NCBI RefSeq assembly: GCF_000377345.1
Contig: NZ_KB898037.1
Location: forward strand, 63,412-127,411
Direction of reading: 5' to 3'
From: Thioalkalivibrio sp. ALJ16
GTDB lineage: Bacteria; Pseudomonadota; Gammaproteobacteria; Ectothiorhodospirales; Ectothiorhodospiraceae
Length of the DNA: 64,000 bases
Shown here one piece after another: positions 34,792 through 49,612 of the stretch. How positions within the stretch are numbered: position 1 is the first letter of the stretch; every line of letters starts with the position of its first letter. Position numbers and translations under genes: made by a program. The notes under the pieces were generated by a model. The model saw nothing but the letters and a program-made list of their open reading frames with translations. It searched no databases and was not told the DNA's origin.

Positions 34792-35700
34792 CTACGCCGT
34801 ATCCCGGCGGTAGGGGTCCGGCCAGCTCGCCGGCGGCGGGTTGAAGCGCTTGTAGGCCCAGTTGTATTGCTCCGGGCAGCGCCGCACCAGGGCCTCGACA
34901 TGGGCATTGATCGCAGCCGCCGCGCGGGCGAAGTCGCGGTCGGCGACCTCCGGCCCGGCCGCGATCTCGTGATAGCGAAAGCCCCGGCCCTTCGGCAGAC
35001 GTTCGGCGAACAGGAACACCACATGGTCGCTACGGCCGCGCAGCAGGCGCGGGAGCAGGGTCATGGTCAGGGCCGGGCGGCCGAAGAACGGCGCATGCTG
35101 GCCGGATGCCCCCTTCGGGCTCTGGTCCGGCAGGATGCCGATGATCTCGCCGCGGTCGCGGGCCTGCTGCAGCAGGCGCAGGCCGCTGCGGTCGGCCGGC
35201 GCCAGCGTGGCGCCGGTCGAGGCCCGGGCCTCGCGCACCCAGCGGTCGATCTCCGGCGTCTTGAACGGGCTGTACAGGGTTGCCATCGCCCCGTGGCGCG
35301 CGGCATCCAGCCCCGCGAACTCCCAGGACCCGAGATGCGGCGCGCACAGGAACAGGGCGCGGCCATCGGCGCGCCGGGCCAGCGCGGCATAGTCGGGCGG
35401 ACGCGCCGCGAGCCGGGCCAGGGTCTCGGGGCGGGAGCGCCACAGCCACGGCGACTCGGTCAGTGCCTGCCCCATAGCGATCAGGGAACGCCGTCCTACA
35501 CGGCGGTGCCAGGCCGGGTCCTTTTCCGGGAAACACAGCGCCAGGTTGGTGCGGGTGATCGCGGCAGCGCGCGTGGGCAGATGCCACACCACCCCCCCGA
35601 CCAGCGCACCCAGCGCGTGATTCACACGCAGCGGCAGGCGCGCGAGCAGGCGCAGCCCCGCGCCGATCACACGGTCACGCAGATGCCGACGTCGGGTCAT
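34792..35700 (-). CDS. lpxL: Lipid A lauroyl-type acyltransferase (LpxL/HtrB family)
   Basis: The 302-residue membrane-associated acyltransferase has the His-x4-Glu catalytic motif in CAPHLGSWEF and the conserved ILPDQSPKGASG region, followed by FAERLPKGRGFRY and CPEQYNWAYKRFN near the C-terminus. It adds a secondary acyl chain to lipid A; which chain cannot be told. It overlaps the 3' end of the ttcA-like gene by 26 bp on the same strand. Confidence 0.85.
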   Translation of the reverse strand: MTRRRHLRDRVIGAGLRLLARLPLRVNHALGALVGGVVWHLPTRAAAITRTNLALCFPEKDPAWHRRVGRRSLIAMGQALTESPWLWRSRPETLARLAARPPDYAALARRADGRALFLCAPHLGSWEFAGLDAARHGAMATLYSPFKTPEIDRWVREARASTGATLAPADRSGLRLLQQARDRGEIIGILPDQSPKGASGQHAPFFGRPALTMTLLPRLLRGRSDHVVFLFAERLPKGRGFRYHEIAAGPEVADRDFARAAAAINAHVEALVRRCPEQYNWAYKRFNPPPASWPDPYRRDTA

Positions 35701-36475
35701 GGGCAGGCTGCTCGGGGCGAATAGTGGGGGCCGGATCCCGGGGCGGGATACCCCCCTCGGTCATCAGTGGCTTCAGGGTGGTGCGCAGGTTGCGGAACAG
35801 ACGCGGGTGCTGGGCCTCCTCCTGCGCGAGCAGCTGCTTCATGTGCTCGCGCTGGGTGGGCATCGCAAAGCAGGCGGGGCAGTTGTCCAGGATAACCGGC
35901 AGCCCGGCGGCCGCGGCGAAATCCCGGGTCTGGCGCTCCCGCACGTAGACCAGCGGGCGGATCACCCGCAGGTCGCCGGCGTCGATCGCGTAATGGGCCT
36001 TCATCGTGCGCAGCTGGCCACCATGGAAGGCGCTCATCATGAAGCTCTCGGCGAGGTCGTCCAGGTGCTGGCCCAGCGCCAGCACGTTGTAGCCGTGCTC
36101 GCGTGCGGTGCGATACATCAGCCCGCGTTTCATGCGCGAGCAGAAGGAGCAGAAGGAGTCGTTGTCCATGTGCTCACCGGCCAGCTCCGCGATCGGCTCG
36201 GAAACGAAGTGATACGGGATGCCATAACCACCGAGATAGTCCATCAGCCGCTGCGGCTCGAAGCCTTCGATCTCCGGGTTGATCGTGACCGCACCGACCT
36301 CGAAGTGCACCGGCGCCCGCCGCGCCAGGCCATGCAGCAGCCACAGCAGGGTCAGCGAATCCTTGCCGCCGGACAGCCCCACGAGGATGCGGTCGCCGTC
36401 GCGGATCATGTCGAAATCGGCAATCGCGCGGCCGGCGAGGCGGCGGATCGAGGCGGGTACGGCGGGTGTCTCCAT
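35675..36475 (-). CDS. ttcA: TtcA-family tRNA 2-thiocytidine synthetase
   Basis: The 266-residue N-type ATP pyrophosphatase has the PP-loop LVGLSGGKDSLTLLW, the CSFCSRMKRGLMYRTA Cys-x-x-Cys pair, and DNCPACF further on, the three-cysteine set for a 4Fe-4S cluster in TtcA. It is shorter than E. coli TtcA (311). TtcA thiolates cytidine 32 of certain tRNAs. The start at METPAVPAS (36475) is chosen because upstream sequence is low-complexity. Confidence 0.75.
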   Translation of the reverse strand: METPAVPASIRRLAGRAIADFDMIRDGDRILVGLSGGKDSLTLLWLLHGLARRAPVHFEVGAVTINPEIEGFEPQRLMDYLGGYGIPYHFVSEPIAELAGEHMDNDSFCSFCSRMKRGLMYRTAREHGYNVLALGQHLDDLAESFMMSAFHGGQLRTMKAHYAIDAGDLRVIRPLVYVRERQTRDFAAAAGLPVILDNCPACFAMPTQREHMKQLLAQEEAQHPRLFRNLRTTLKPLMTEGGIPPRDPAPTIRPEQPAHDPTSASA

Positions 36476-36639
36476 GGCCCCGCAACATAGGGCGCCGCGC
36501 CGCGCCATGCAAGCGGCGGCACCCCCGGCGCGGTCGCGCATGCCCCACGGCGGGGCGCCACGGCCCGGCCATGCACCATGGTCGGGCGTTGCCTTGCGCC
36601 ATAGCCCCGGAAATGCGAGCACAGAAGGCCCAACGGGGC

Positions 36640-36655
36640 TGGCATCCCGCTTGCA
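36640..36655 (+). promoter_or_regulatory. Sigma-54 (-24/-12) promoter of the 36694 gene
   Basis: TGGCATCCCGCTTGCA matches TGGCAC-N5-TTGCA at every position except T for the last C of the -24 box, with correct spacing. Transcription should start near 36666. It lies in the non-coding gap between ttcA and the small gene. Confidence 0.8.
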
Positions 36656-36693
36656 AGAGATAGAAAAAGAAGATGTCTTTCGGGGAACGAGCC

Positions 36694-37005
36694 ATGCACG
36701 ACCGCAAGAGCCTGAGCCTGGCTGCCGAGCTGCGCCGCAACATGCGCGCGGAGTTTCCGGCAGTCGCGCGCCTGTCGGTCACCGACCCCGACTTCATGGA
36801 GGCGATCCTCGACTACGCCGGGCGCTCGCAGTCGTCCATGGTGCAGGCCGCCGCCCTGACCCTGCGCAGCCAGCTCGAGCGCGCCGGGCATCTGCAGCGC
36901 CCGGTGCCGCAGGAGCGGTCGCGCGAGCAGGACGCCGCAAAGGCCGACAGCCCACGGCCGAAGCGGCGGGTCTACCGCGGACGGGTGATCGAGGATCCGG
37001 AATAG
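36694..37005 (+). CDS. Small protein of unknown function under sigma-54 control
   Basis: The 103-residue protein begins MHDRKSLSLAAELRRNM. It is rich in Arg, Gln and Glu, has no membrane segment and ends with a basic segment (PKRRVYRGRVIEDPE). I do not recognise a family. The start at 36694 is preferred over ATG 36673 because the predicted transcript starts near 36666 and leaves no ribosome site for 36673, whereas GGGGA precedes 36694. It is the only gene after the sigma-54 promoter on this strand before pip, which starts 77 bp after its stop. A role in nitrogen, envelope or motility stress is possible but nothing in the sequence shows it. Confidence 0.55.
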   Translation: MHDRKSLSLAAELRRNMRAEFPAVARLSVTDPDFMEAILDYAGRSQSSMVQAAALTLRSQLERAGHLQRPVPQERSREQDAAKADSPRPKRRVYRGRVIEDPE

Positions 37006-37081
37006 GGACCCTGCGGTCACCCGCGAGGCTTTCGCCGGGGCCGCGTTTTGGCGACACTCGGGGTTTTTCCCGGAGACGTCA

Positions 37082-38068
37082 ATGGATGCGCTGTACCCCG
37101 AGATCGAACCCCACGGGATGGGGCGCCTGAAGGTAGGCGACGGACACGAACTGTATTTCGAGGAGTGCGGCAACCCGGGTGGTGTGCCCGTGGTGTTCCT
37201 GCATGGCGGCCCGGGCTCGGGCTGCGAGGCCTGGCACCGGCGCTTCTTCGATCCGGAACGCTACCGGATCGTGCTGTTCGACCAGCGCGGCTGCGGGCGC
37301 TCCACGCCCCACGCCAGCCTGGAGGCGAACACCACCTGGCATGTCGTCGCCGACATCGAGCGCCTGCGCGAGCACCTGGGGATCGAGCGCTGGGTGGTCT
37401 TCGGCGGCTCGTGGGGCTCGACGCTCGGGCTTGCCTATGCCGAGCGGTATCCGGGGCGCGTGCTGGGGCTGGTGCTACGCGGGGTGTTCCTGTGTCGGCC
37501 CGAGGACATCGGGTGGTTCTATCAGTCCGGGGCCGATCGCCTGTTTCCGGAGGCCTGGGCGGATTACCTGGCGCAGATCCCCGCGACGGAACGCGACGAC
37601 ATGGTGGCGGCGTACTACCGCCGGCTCACGGACCCCGATCCGGCGGTGCGCCAGGCGGCGGCGCGGGCGTGGTCCGGCTGGGAGGGTCGGACCTCCTGCC
37701 TGGTACCGAACGCGGACGTGATCGCCCACTTCGAGAACCCGGACGTGGCGGTGAGCCTGGCCCGTCTGGAATGCCACTACTTCATGCACGACACCTTCCT
37801 GGAGGCGGATCAGCTGTTGCGCGACGCGGACCGGCTGGAGGCGATTCCCGGGAGCATCGTGCATGGGCGCTACGACGTGGTGTGCCCGGTCAACCAGGCG
37901 CTGGCGCTGCATCAGGTCTGGCCACGGGCACGACTGGAGATCGTGCCGGACGCCGGTCACTCGGCGGCCGAACCCGGGATCGTGCGGCGACTGGTGGCGG
38001 CAACCGATGAACTCGCGCAGGCGCTGACCGGGGCGACCGAGCCCGGCACCGGGCGGGCCCTGGCGTGA
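37082..38068 (+). CDS. pip: Proline iminopeptidase
   Basis: The 328-residue alpha/beta hydrolase releases N-terminal proline. The oxyanion motif [11 protein letters not shown], nucleophile Ser110 in [13 protein letters not shown], Asp in GRYDVVCP and His in DAGHSAAEP are all present. Length and pattern match the S33 Pip family. Its stop overlaps the dtd GTG. Confidence 0.92.
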   Translation: MDALYPEIEPHGMGRLKVGDGHELYFEECGNPGGVPVVFLHGGPGSGCEAWHRRFFDPERYRIVLFDQRGCGRSTPHASLEANTTWHVVADIERLREHLGIERWVVFGGSWGSTLGLAYAERYPGRVLGLVLRGVFLCRPEDIGWFYQSGADRLFPEAWADYLAQIPATERDDMVAAYYRRLTDPDPAVRQAAARAWSGWEGRTSCLVPNADVIAHFENPDVAVSLARLECHYFMHDTFLEADQLLRDADRLEAIPGSIVHGRYDVVCPVNQALALHQVWPRARLEIVPDAGHSAAEPGIVRRLVAATDELAQALTGATEPGTGRALA

Positions 38069-38511
38069 TCGCGCTGATCCAGCGCGTGACCGAGGCCCGG
38101 GTGACCGTGGACGCGCGGGAGATCGGCCGGATTGGCCACGGGCTGCTCGCGCTGGTCGCCGTGGAGCCCACGGATACACCGGCCACCAGCGAGCGCATGC
38201 TCGATCGGCTGCTGGGATATCGCGTCTTTGCGGATGCGCAGGGGCGCATGAATCGAGCCCTGAGCGACACCGGGGGCGGGCTGCTGCTGGTGCCGCAGTT
38301 CACCCTCGCCGCGGATACGCGTAAGGGGATGCGCCCGAGCTTCTCCGGGTCGGCCAGCCCGGAGCACGGCGCGGAGATCTTTGCCGGGCTGGTGCGGCGG
38401 GCACGGGAACGGCATGCCAGCGTGGCCAGTGGGCTGTTCGGGGCGGACATGCAGGTCAGCCTGACCAACGACGGGCCGGTTACCTTCTGGCTGAAAGCGC
38501 GCGGGCGATAA
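38065..38511 (+). CDS. dtd: D-aminoacyl-tRNA deacylase
   Basis: Dtd removes D-amino acids from tRNA. The 148-residue protein starts at GTG in a GTGA overlap with pip. It has [22 protein letters not shown] (SQFTL-type motif with Pro for Ser) and [14 protein letters not shown], and ends with [11 protein letters not shown], holding the cross-subunit Gly-Pro motif. The Ser-to-Pro change is a minor oddity of unknown effect. Confidence 0.9.
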   Translation: MIALIQRVTEARVTVDAREIGRIGHGLLALVAVEPTDTPATSERMLDRLLGYRVFADAQGRMNRALSDTGGGLLLVPQFTLAADTRKGMRPSFSGSASPEHGAEIFAGLVRRARERHASVASGLFGADMQVSLTNDGPVTFWLKARGR

Positions 38512-38552
38512 GGCACGACGGGCCGCAGGGCTCTACCCCGGACCCGGTCAAG

Positions 38553-38805
38553 GGCGGATGCACCACAGAGGACACGGAGAGCACGGAGGAAAGAAGGGAA
38601 GTACGAGGCAGTGGTTGAGGCATTCTTTCCGATAGCCACCAGGGCCCAGCCGCATCGCGGCATGCCGGTGCAGGCCAACAACGCCCTTCTCCGTGTACTC
38701 CGTGTACTCCGTGTACTCCGTGTACTCCGTGTACTCCGTGTACTCCGTGTACTCCGTGTACTCCGTGTACTCCGTGTCCTCTGTGTCCTCTGTGGTGCAT
38801 CCGCC
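38553..38805. repeat. Small inverted-repeat element with internal 9-bp tandem array
   Basis: A perfect 23-bp inverted repeat (38553-38575 and 38783-38805) bounds a 253-bp segment without a credible gene. Just inside the right arm, 38689-38769 holds nine exact copies of CTCCGTGTA, followed by two variants (CTCCGTGTC, CTCTGTGTC) that grade into the arm. The left arm continues into the same motif on the other strand (GGACACGGAGAGCACGGAG). Open frames across it encode only periodic tripeptides. It looks like a non-coding mobile or palindromic repeat whose arm has expanded by slippage. Similar ACCACAGAGGACAC repeats occur in many bacterial genomes. Confidence 0.8.
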
Positions 38806-38830
38806 AGTTTTCCAGGGCCAACAACGAAAA

Positions 38831-38851
38831 GACCCGGCACAAGGCCGGGTC
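38831..38851 (-). terminator. Terminator downstream of the 38877 gene
   Basis: GACCCGG and CCGGGTC arms (38831-38837 and 38845-38851) form a hairpin, followed on the minus strand by TTTTCGTTG. Confidence 0.7.
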
Positions 38852-38876
38852 CCGGGTCGTGCGCTGGCGGCGCGGA

Positions 38877-39173
38877 TCAAGCGGCGCGGCGCAGGAGCGG
38901 ACGCTGGCCGGACTGCACCGCGCGACGAATGAAGTCGGCACGGCCGGCCTCGCGCTGGTTCAGGCTGTCGGCGCACTGCGACGGCTCGTAGGCGGCCGCG
39001 GCCAGCATTACTTCCAGCTCGCAGAGGTCAACCTTCGGCTGGGTCAGCTCGTCGGGGACCGTATGCAGTTTCTGGCCGACGTCCCAGAACATGCGCGGAT
39101 TCCAGAGCTTGGTCTGGATACGCGGGGACTGGAACAGGGTGACACAGCGGGTGTTGAGCTCTTGCTGATCCAT
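38877..39173 (-). CDS. Hypothetical protein of 98 residues
   Basis: No family is recognised. The protein begins [19 protein letters not shown], has two or three separate Cys residues, a helical middle ([20 protein letters not shown]) and a basic tail. There is no signal peptide. A GGAG ribosome site precedes the ATG and a terminator follows, so it is a believable single-gene unit. It is 101 bp downstream of the glmS stop on the same strand. Confidence 0.65.
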   Translation of the reverse strand: MDQQELNTRCVTLFQSPRIQTKLWNPRMFWDVGQKLHTVPDELTQPKVDLCELEVMLAAAAYEPSQCADSLNQREAGRADFIRRAVQSGQRPLLRRAA

Positions 39174-39274
39174 GAGGGACTCCTGTGACAGGTTATTCGA
39201 GCGCGCCAGAATCTAGCCGACCCGGGGAATGAATACAAGCGTCTCCTGATGGAGCGGTGCGCGGGACGCGCAAG

Positions 39275-41125
39275 CTACTCGACGGTTACGGACTTCGCGA
39301 GGTTGCGCGGCTGGTCGACGTCCGTGCCCTTGAGGACGGCCGTATGATAGGCCAGCAGCTGCAGCGGGATGGTGAACAGGATCGGGGTGAGCCAGGGACT
39401 GAGGGCACCGGACTGCGGCAGCCCAATCCAGATATCCTCGGGCCCGAGGGCACGCGCGGCGCTGGATTCACCAATCACGATCAGCTGCCCGCCGCGGGCC
39501 CGCACCTCCTGCAGGTTGCTGGAGAGCTTTTCCAGCTGGGCATCGTCGGGGGCGACCGCGACCACCGGCATTTCGGTATCGACCAGCGCCAGCGGACCAT
39601 GCTTCAGCTCGCCCGAGGGGTACGCCTCGGCATGGATGTAGGAGATCTCCTTGAGCTTCAGCGCGCCCTCCAGGGCGATCGGATAAAACGCTCCGCGACC
39701 CAGGAACAGCGCATGCTGCCGTTCCAGCAGGGTCTCGGCCACGCCCGCGATCGGGGCGTCCAGCTCGAGGAGGCGGGTGGCGTGATCCGGCAGGCTGCGA
39801 AGGGCCGCAACGGCGGCCGCTCGCGCCTGCGCGTCCATACGCGCGGCAGTGGCCACCTGGCCGAGCAAAAGCACCAGGATGGCCAGCGCGGCCAGCTGCG
39901 TGGTGAAGGCCTTGGTGGAGGCGACCCCGATCTCCGGCCCCGCGTGGGTCATCAGAATCAGATCCGCGGCGCGCGCCATGGTGCTCTCGGGGACGTTGCA
40001 GACCGCGAGGCGAGCGAGGAACGGCTCGTCCTGTGACTGACGCAGGACGGCCAGGGTATCCGCCGTCTCCCCGGACTGTGAAATGACGACCAGAAGCGTC
40101 CCCGGGGCGAGGACATGGCGCCGGTAACGGTACTCGCTGGCCACTTCGACCCGTGCGGGGAGCCCCAGATGCTCCTCGATCCAGTGTCCGGCGACGAGCC
40201 CGGCGTGATAGCTGGTACCACAGGCGACGATCTGGACCGCCTGCACGTCGGTCAGGCGCTGGTCGCTGCCGGGGCCGAGGATGTTCTCCAGAATGCCGTG
40301 TTCGCCCAGGCGCGCGGACAGGGTGTCGGCCAGGGCGGCGGGCTGTTCGTGGATCTCCTTCAGCATGAAATGGCGGTATTCGCCACGGTCCGCCACCGAG
40401 ACCTGACTGCGGCTTTCGCGCACCGCGCGCTCGACCGGGTCGCCATTGCGGTCAAACACCTCGGCCCCGCTGCGGGTCAGGCGTGCGCTGTCGCCATCTT
40501 CCAGGTCGATGAAGCGCTGGGTCACGGGCAGCAGGGCCTGGACGTCGGAGGCGGCAAAGGTCTCGCCGATGCCCAGCCCCAGCAGCAGGGGGCTGCCGGA
40601 GCGCGCCACAATGACCTCGTCGGGGTACTCGGAAAACAGGGCCGCAATGGCGTAGGCGCCGGTGAGGTCGCGGCAGGTCTCGCGCATGGCCGCGAGCGGG
40701 GTCGCCCCGGCATCCAGCGCCTGTTCGAGGCGGTGGGCGATGACCTCGCTGTCGGTCGCGGAGACGCAGGGCCAGCCGGCCTCCGCGAGCCGGGCACGCT
40801 GCTCCGCATGGTTTTCGATAATGCCGTTGTGGACGATCGCGACACGGCCGTCGCGGGAGCGGTGCGGGTGGGCGTTGAGCTCGCTGGGGGCGCCGTGGGT
40901 CGCCCAGCGGGTATGGGCAATCCCCGCCGGGCCCTGCAGATCCTCGCCGTTGATGCGCTGTTCCAGCGCGGCGACCTTGCCGATCGCGCGCAGATCACGG
41001 ATCGCGCCGGCATTGATCACCGCAACACCGGCGGAGTCGTAGCCGCGATATTCCAGCCGGTGGAGCCCCTCCACCAGCACCGGGACCAGATTCCGCTCGC
41101 CTACGCCCGCTACCAGACCGCACAT
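39275..41125 (-). CDS. glmS: Glucosamine-6-phosphate synthase
   Basis: GlmS makes glucosamine-6-phosphate from fructose-6-phosphate and glutamine, starting the UDP-GlcNAc pathway. The 616-residue protein has catalytic Cys2 (MCGLVAGVG), ATHGAPSELNAHPH and, in the SIS half, CGTSYHAG and STKAFTTQ, ending NLAKSVTVE. It is directly downstream of glmU (9 bp). Confidence 0.97.
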   Translation of the reverse strand: MCGLVAGVGERNLVPVLVEGLHRLEYRGYDSAGVAVINAGAIRDLRAIGKVAALEQRINGEDLQGPAGIAHTRWATHGAPSELNAHPHRSRDGRVAIVHNGIIENHAEQRARLAEAGWPCVSATDSEVIAHRLEQALDAGATPLAAMRETCRDLTGAYAIAALFSEYPDEVIVARSGSPLLLGLGIGETFAASDVQALLPVTQRFIDLEDGDSARLTRSGAEVFDRNGDPVERAVRESRSQVSVADRGEYRHFMLKEIHEQPAALADTLSARLGEHGILENILGPGSDQRLTDVQAVQIVACGTSYHAGLVAGHWIEEHLGLPARVEVASEYRYRRHVLAPGTLLVVISQSGETADTLAVLRQSQDEPFLARLAVCNVPESTMARAADLILMTHAGPEIGVASTKAFTTQLAALAILVLLLGQVATAARMDAQARAAAVAALRSLPDHATRLLELDAPIAGVAETLLERQHALFLGRGAFYPIALEGALKLKEISYIHAEAYPSGELKHGPLALVDTEMPVVAVAPDDAQLEKLSSNLQEVRARGGQLIVIGESSAARALGPEDIWIGLPQSGALSPWLTPILFTIPLQLLAYHTAVLKGTDVDQPRNLAKSVTVE

Positions 41126-41134
41126 ACATATTCC

Positions 41135-42520
41135 TCAGCTTGGATCGCTTTTCTTCTTCGGCCGCGGCCAGTTGGGGATGGTCCGTTGCCGCGCGCGGGT
41201 CAGCGCGAGGGCACCCGGCGCGACATCATCGGACAGGGTGGAGCCGGCGCCGACCGTGGCGTGGTCGCCAATCCGGATGGGTGCGACCAGGGCGGTGTTG
41301 GAGCCGATGAAGGCGTGGGCGCCGATTTCAGTGCGATGCTTGTTGGCGCCGTCGTAGTTGCAGGTGATGGTGCCCGCGCCCAGGTTGGCGCCGGCCCCGA
41401 CGCAGGCGTCACCGACATAGCTCAGATGATTGGCCTTGGCGCCCGCACCCAGGATCGCGTTCTTGATCTCGACAAAATTCCCCACACGGGCGCCGGTCTC
41501 GAGCTCGGCGCCGGGACGCAGCCGCGCGAACGGGCCAACGCGGGTGTCGGGGCCGACACGGGCCCCTTCCAGCACGCTGTGCGCGGCAATCCGAGTGCCG
41601 CGACCGATCTGGCAGTCGCGCAGCACGCACCCCGGCCCGATCTGCACGTCATCCTCCAGGACCACGTTGCCCTCGATCACCACGTTCACGTCCAGCGCGC
41701 AGTCCTGCCCGAAGGTCAGCGTCCCGCGCACATCCAGCCGCGCCGGATCGGCAAGCGCCAGCCCCTCGCGCATAAAGGCGGTGGCCAGCGCCTGCTGCTC
41801 CATGCGCTCCTGGGCGGCCAGCTGCGCGCGGTCGTTCACGCCCAGCACCGAGCCCGGGTCTCGGCTCTCGACGATCTCGACCGCAACCCCGTCCGCGCGC
41901 GCCGCGGCCACGACATCGGTCAGGTACCACTCACGCGCGCCCCCGGCGGCCGGCTCGCACCCGGCGAGCCAGCCCTTAAGCGCGCCGGCCGGTGCCGCCA
42001 GAACGCCGGTGTTGATCAGGTCGACCGCGCGTTCCGCGGCGCTGGCCTCCTTCTCCTCGACGATCTGCAGCAGGCGGCCCTCGGCGTCCCGGATCAGCCG
42101 GCCGTACCCGGTCGGGTCCGACACGCGGGCGGCGAGCACCGTGACGGTGTCCCCGGCCGCACAGGCCTCGAGATCGGCGACCGGGATCCGCGGTACATCG
42201 CCGTAGGTGACGAGGACGCGTGCGGCATCGGGAATGTTCTCCAGCGCCCGATGAACCGCGTGTCCGGTACCGTGTGGCTCGCCCTGGTCGATCCAGTTCA
42301 GCGCCATGGGGAGGTCCGCGAAGGCAGCCCGCACACGGTCCTGTTCGTGCCCCACCACGACATGAACCCCGCTCGCCGGCAGGGCCGCGATGCGATCCAG
42401 CACATGCGCGAGCAGCGGGCGCCCGGCGAGCGGCTGCAGCACCTTGGGCAGCCGCGAACGCATGCGCGTGCCCTTGCCGGCGGCAAGTACTGCGATATGA
42501 AGCGGGGTACGGTTGCTCAT
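41135..42520 (-). CDS. glmU: Bifunctional GlcNAc-1-P uridyltransferase / glucosamine-1-P acetyltransferase
   Basis: The 461-residue enzyme has the uridyltransferase signature VLAAGKGTRMRSRLPKVLQ and a C-terminal left-handed beta-helix of hexapeptide repeats with NYDGANKHRTEIG and FIGSNTALVAP. The start at 42520 (MSNRTPLHIAV) replaces the earlier in-frame Met, which would read through the atp terminator. It is co-transcribed with glmS. Confidence 0.95.
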   Translation of the reverse strand: MSNRTPLHIAVLAAGKGTRMRSRLPKVLQPLAGRPLLAHVLDRIAALPASGVHVVVGHEQDRVRAAFADLPMALNWIDQGEPHGTGHAVHRALENIPDAARVLVTYGDVPRIPVADLEACAAGDTVTVLAARVSDPTGYGRLIRDAEGRLLQIVEEKEASAAERAVDLINTGVLAAPAGALKGWLAGCEPAAGGAREWYLTDVVAAARADGVAVEIVESRDPGSVLGVNDRAQLAAQERMEQQALATAFMREGLALADPARLDVRGTLTFGQDCALDVNVVIEGNVVLEDDVQIGPGCVLRDCQIGRGTRIAAHSVLEGARVGPDTRVGPFARLRPGAELETGARVGNFVEIKNAILGAGAKANHLSYVGDACVGAGANLGAGTITCNYDGANKHRTEIGAHAFIGSNTALVAPIRIGDHATVGAGSTLSDDVAPGALALTRARQRTIPNWPRPKKKSDPS

Positions 42521-42532
42521 GGTTCCCAATGA

Positions 42533-42561
42533 TAAAGGGCCAGCCGCGCTGGCTGGCCCTT
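42533..42561 (-). terminator. Terminator of the atp operon
   Basis: A 9-bp perfect stem (GGGCCAGCC at 42537-42545 with GGCTGGCCC at 42551-42559) lies after atpC and is followed on the minus strand by TTTATC. Confidence 0.8.
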
Positions 42562-42589
42562 CGGGGTCGTTCATCCGTTCACGGAGAGC

Positions 42590-43009
42590 TTACTTCCGGC
42601 GCAGCTTCTGGATCATCTGCAGCCTTGCCGCGGCCTCGACCAGTTCGGCCTGGGCCTTCGCGTAGTCGAAATCGGCCTGGGAGTTGGCCAGGGCCTCTTC
42701 GGCACGCTTCTTGGCCTCGAGGGCCTCGGCCTCATCCAGGTCCTTGGCCCGCACCGCCGTGTCGGCCAGTACGGTCACATGGTAGGGCTGGACCTCGAGG
42801 ATGCCGCCGGAAACAAATACCGGCTGGGGATCGGCCCCTTCCTTTTCGAGGATGCGCAGCTCGCCCGGATTCAGCCGGGCGAGCATCTGCGTATGCCCGG
42901 CGTACACGCCGACCTCGCCACCTTCGGCGGGCGCGGCGATCATCAGAGCGGTGCCGGAGTAGATCGACTCCTCCGCGCTGACCACATCCACATGCATAGT
43001 CATCGGCAT
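42590..43009 (-). CDS. atpC: ATP synthase epsilon subunit
   Basis: The 139-residue epsilon subunit begins [19 protein letters not shown] and has [23 protein letters not shown] and the two-helix C-terminal arm. It couples and regulates the F1 motor. It is last in the atp operon, 12 bp after atpD. Confidence 0.95.
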   Translation of the reverse strand: MPMTMHVDVVSAEESIYSGTALMIAAPAEGGEVGVYAGHTQMLARLNPGELRILEKEGADPQPVFVSGGILEVQPYHVTVLADTAVRAKDLDEAEALEAKKRAEEALANSQADFDYAKAQAELVEAAARLQMIQKLRRK

Positions 43010-43021
43010 TATGCCTACTCC

Positions 43022-45317
<2,296 letters not shown>

Positions 45318-45329
45318 TGCGTGCTCCCG

Positions 45330-46871
<1,542 letters not shown>

Positions 46872-46884
46872 GTTAAATATCCTC

Positions 46885-47421
46885 TTAGCGACTCAAATTG
46901 GCAGCCAGGCGGTTCAGCTGGCCTCGCACGGAGCCGTCGATTACCAGGTCGCCGGCGCGGATGATGGCGCCCCCAAGCAGGGAGCTGTCGACCGAGCACT
47001 CGAGATCGACTTCGCAGCCCAGGCCCTTGGCCAGGGCGTCGTGGATCTCTTTCTCCTGCGCCTGCGTCAGCTTGCGAAAGGCAACCACGTCCGCGTGCAC
47101 ACGCTGTTCGGCGGCGGCCTTCATTTCCACGAAGGCATCGCGCACGGCGGGCAGGGCGAGCAGGCGGCCATTCTCGGCCAGCAGCCGGACCAGGTTCCCC
47201 GCCTCGGCGCCAACCTTGTCAGCCGCCACGTCCAGCACCAGCTGGGCACGGTCGGAGCGCGGGAGCCGCGGGTTGGAGAGGAGACTGTGCATCTGCGAGT
47301 CGCTGGCGATCGCCGCCAGCAAGTCGAGCTGCTCGGCCCAGCCAGCGAGATCGTTTTTCTCCTGGGCCCGCTCGAAGGCCGCGCGGGCGTAGGGTCGGGC
47401 GACCGAAATCAGGTCTGACAT
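46885..47421 (-). CDS. atpH: ATP synthase delta subunit
   Basis: The 178-residue OSCP-type delta subunit starts [16 protein letters not shown] and ends with [29 protein letters not shown]. It joins F1 to the b stalk. Confidence 0.95.
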   Translation of the reverse strand: MSDLISVARPYARAAFERAQEKNDLAGWAEQLDLLAAIASDSQMHSLLSNPRLPRSDRAQLVLDVAADKVGAEAGNLVRLLAENGRLLALPAVRDAFVEMKAAAEQRVHADVVAFRKLTQAQEKEIHDALAKGLGCEVDLECSVDSSLLGGAIIRAGDLVIDGSVRGQLNRLAANLSR

Positions 47422-47430
47422 AACGTCTCC

Positions 47431-47901
47431 TTAGAGCTTGGCCGCGAGCTTCTTCAGCAGATCGCCGTGCGCCTTGGCATCGATCTCCTTGGCGAGGATC
47501 TGCTCGGCACCGGCAACCGCGAGGACGGAGACCTGCTTGCGCAGCTCTTCCTTGGCACGGTTGAGCTCCTGCTCGATCTCGGACTGAGCGGCTTCCTTGA
47601 TGCGAGTACCTTCCTCACGGGCCGCGGTCTTGCTTTCCTCGACCAGCTCGTTGGCACGCTTCTGGGCAGAGGCAACGATCTCGTTGGCCTGCTGCTTCGC
47701 TTCCTTGATGACCTCGGTCGCACGCTCCTGGGCGAGCTCCTGCTCTTTCTCGCCACGCTCGGCGGCGGCAAGGCCGTCGGCGATCTTCTTGCGACGCTCT
47801 TCCAGGGCGTTGGACATGGGCGGCCAGACGTAGCGCATCGTGAACCACACGAAGACGCTGAACGCGAGCAGCTGGCCGATGATGGTCAGATTGATATTCA
47901 T
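47431..47901 (-). CDS. atpF: ATP synthase b subunit
   Basis: The 156-residue stalk subunit has an N-terminal transmembrane helix ([20 protein letters not shown]) and a long coiled-coil. It is normal in length. Confidence 0.96.
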   Translation of the reverse strand: MNINLTIIGQLLAFSVFVWFTMRYVWPPMSNALEERRKKIADGLAAAERGEKEQELAQERATEVIKEAKQQANEIVASAQKRANELVEESKTAAREEGTRIKEAAQSEIEQELNRAKEELRKQVSVLAVAGAEQILAKEIDAKAHGDLLKKLAAKL

Positions 47902-47954
47902 CCTGCTACCTCGGGTTGACGAGTGTGAGGGATCCTCGGGACTCGGTCAGCCTC

Positions 47955-48221
<267 letters not shown>

Positions 48222-48243
48222 TCAGTTTGAAGTGAAGTCGGGA

Positions 48244-49504
<1,261 letters not shown>

Positions 49505-49547
49505 TCAGCGGATGGGCACACCCACCCCTCTCCCAAAAAGTGCGCGT

Positions 49548-49576
49548 AGTATAAGAGCGGCCCTGGACCGCGTCAA
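49548..49576 (-). promoter_or_regulatory. Sigma-70 promoter of the atp operon
   Basis: On the minus strand TTGACG (49576-49571), a 17-bp spacer and TATACT (49553-49548) give five of six matches at each hexamer. Transcription should start near 49541, about 37 bp before atpI. Confidence 0.8.
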
Positions 49577-49612
49577 ACCGCCAGCGGGCGGGACGCCAGG
49601 CCGCGCGGGCGG

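Noticed and set aside
38689-38787. CRISPR array
   Set aside because: Repeats are 9 bp, contiguous and without spacers; no cas genes are present.
38480-38941. Repetitive HGV/YTE proteins encoded across the 9-bp array
   Set aside because: The periodic peptides come from the tandem repeat in every frame; they have no ribosome site and no conserved part.
40115-42532. Plus-strand ORF of 805 aa
   Set aside because: It is a mirror of glmS and glmU with no motif.
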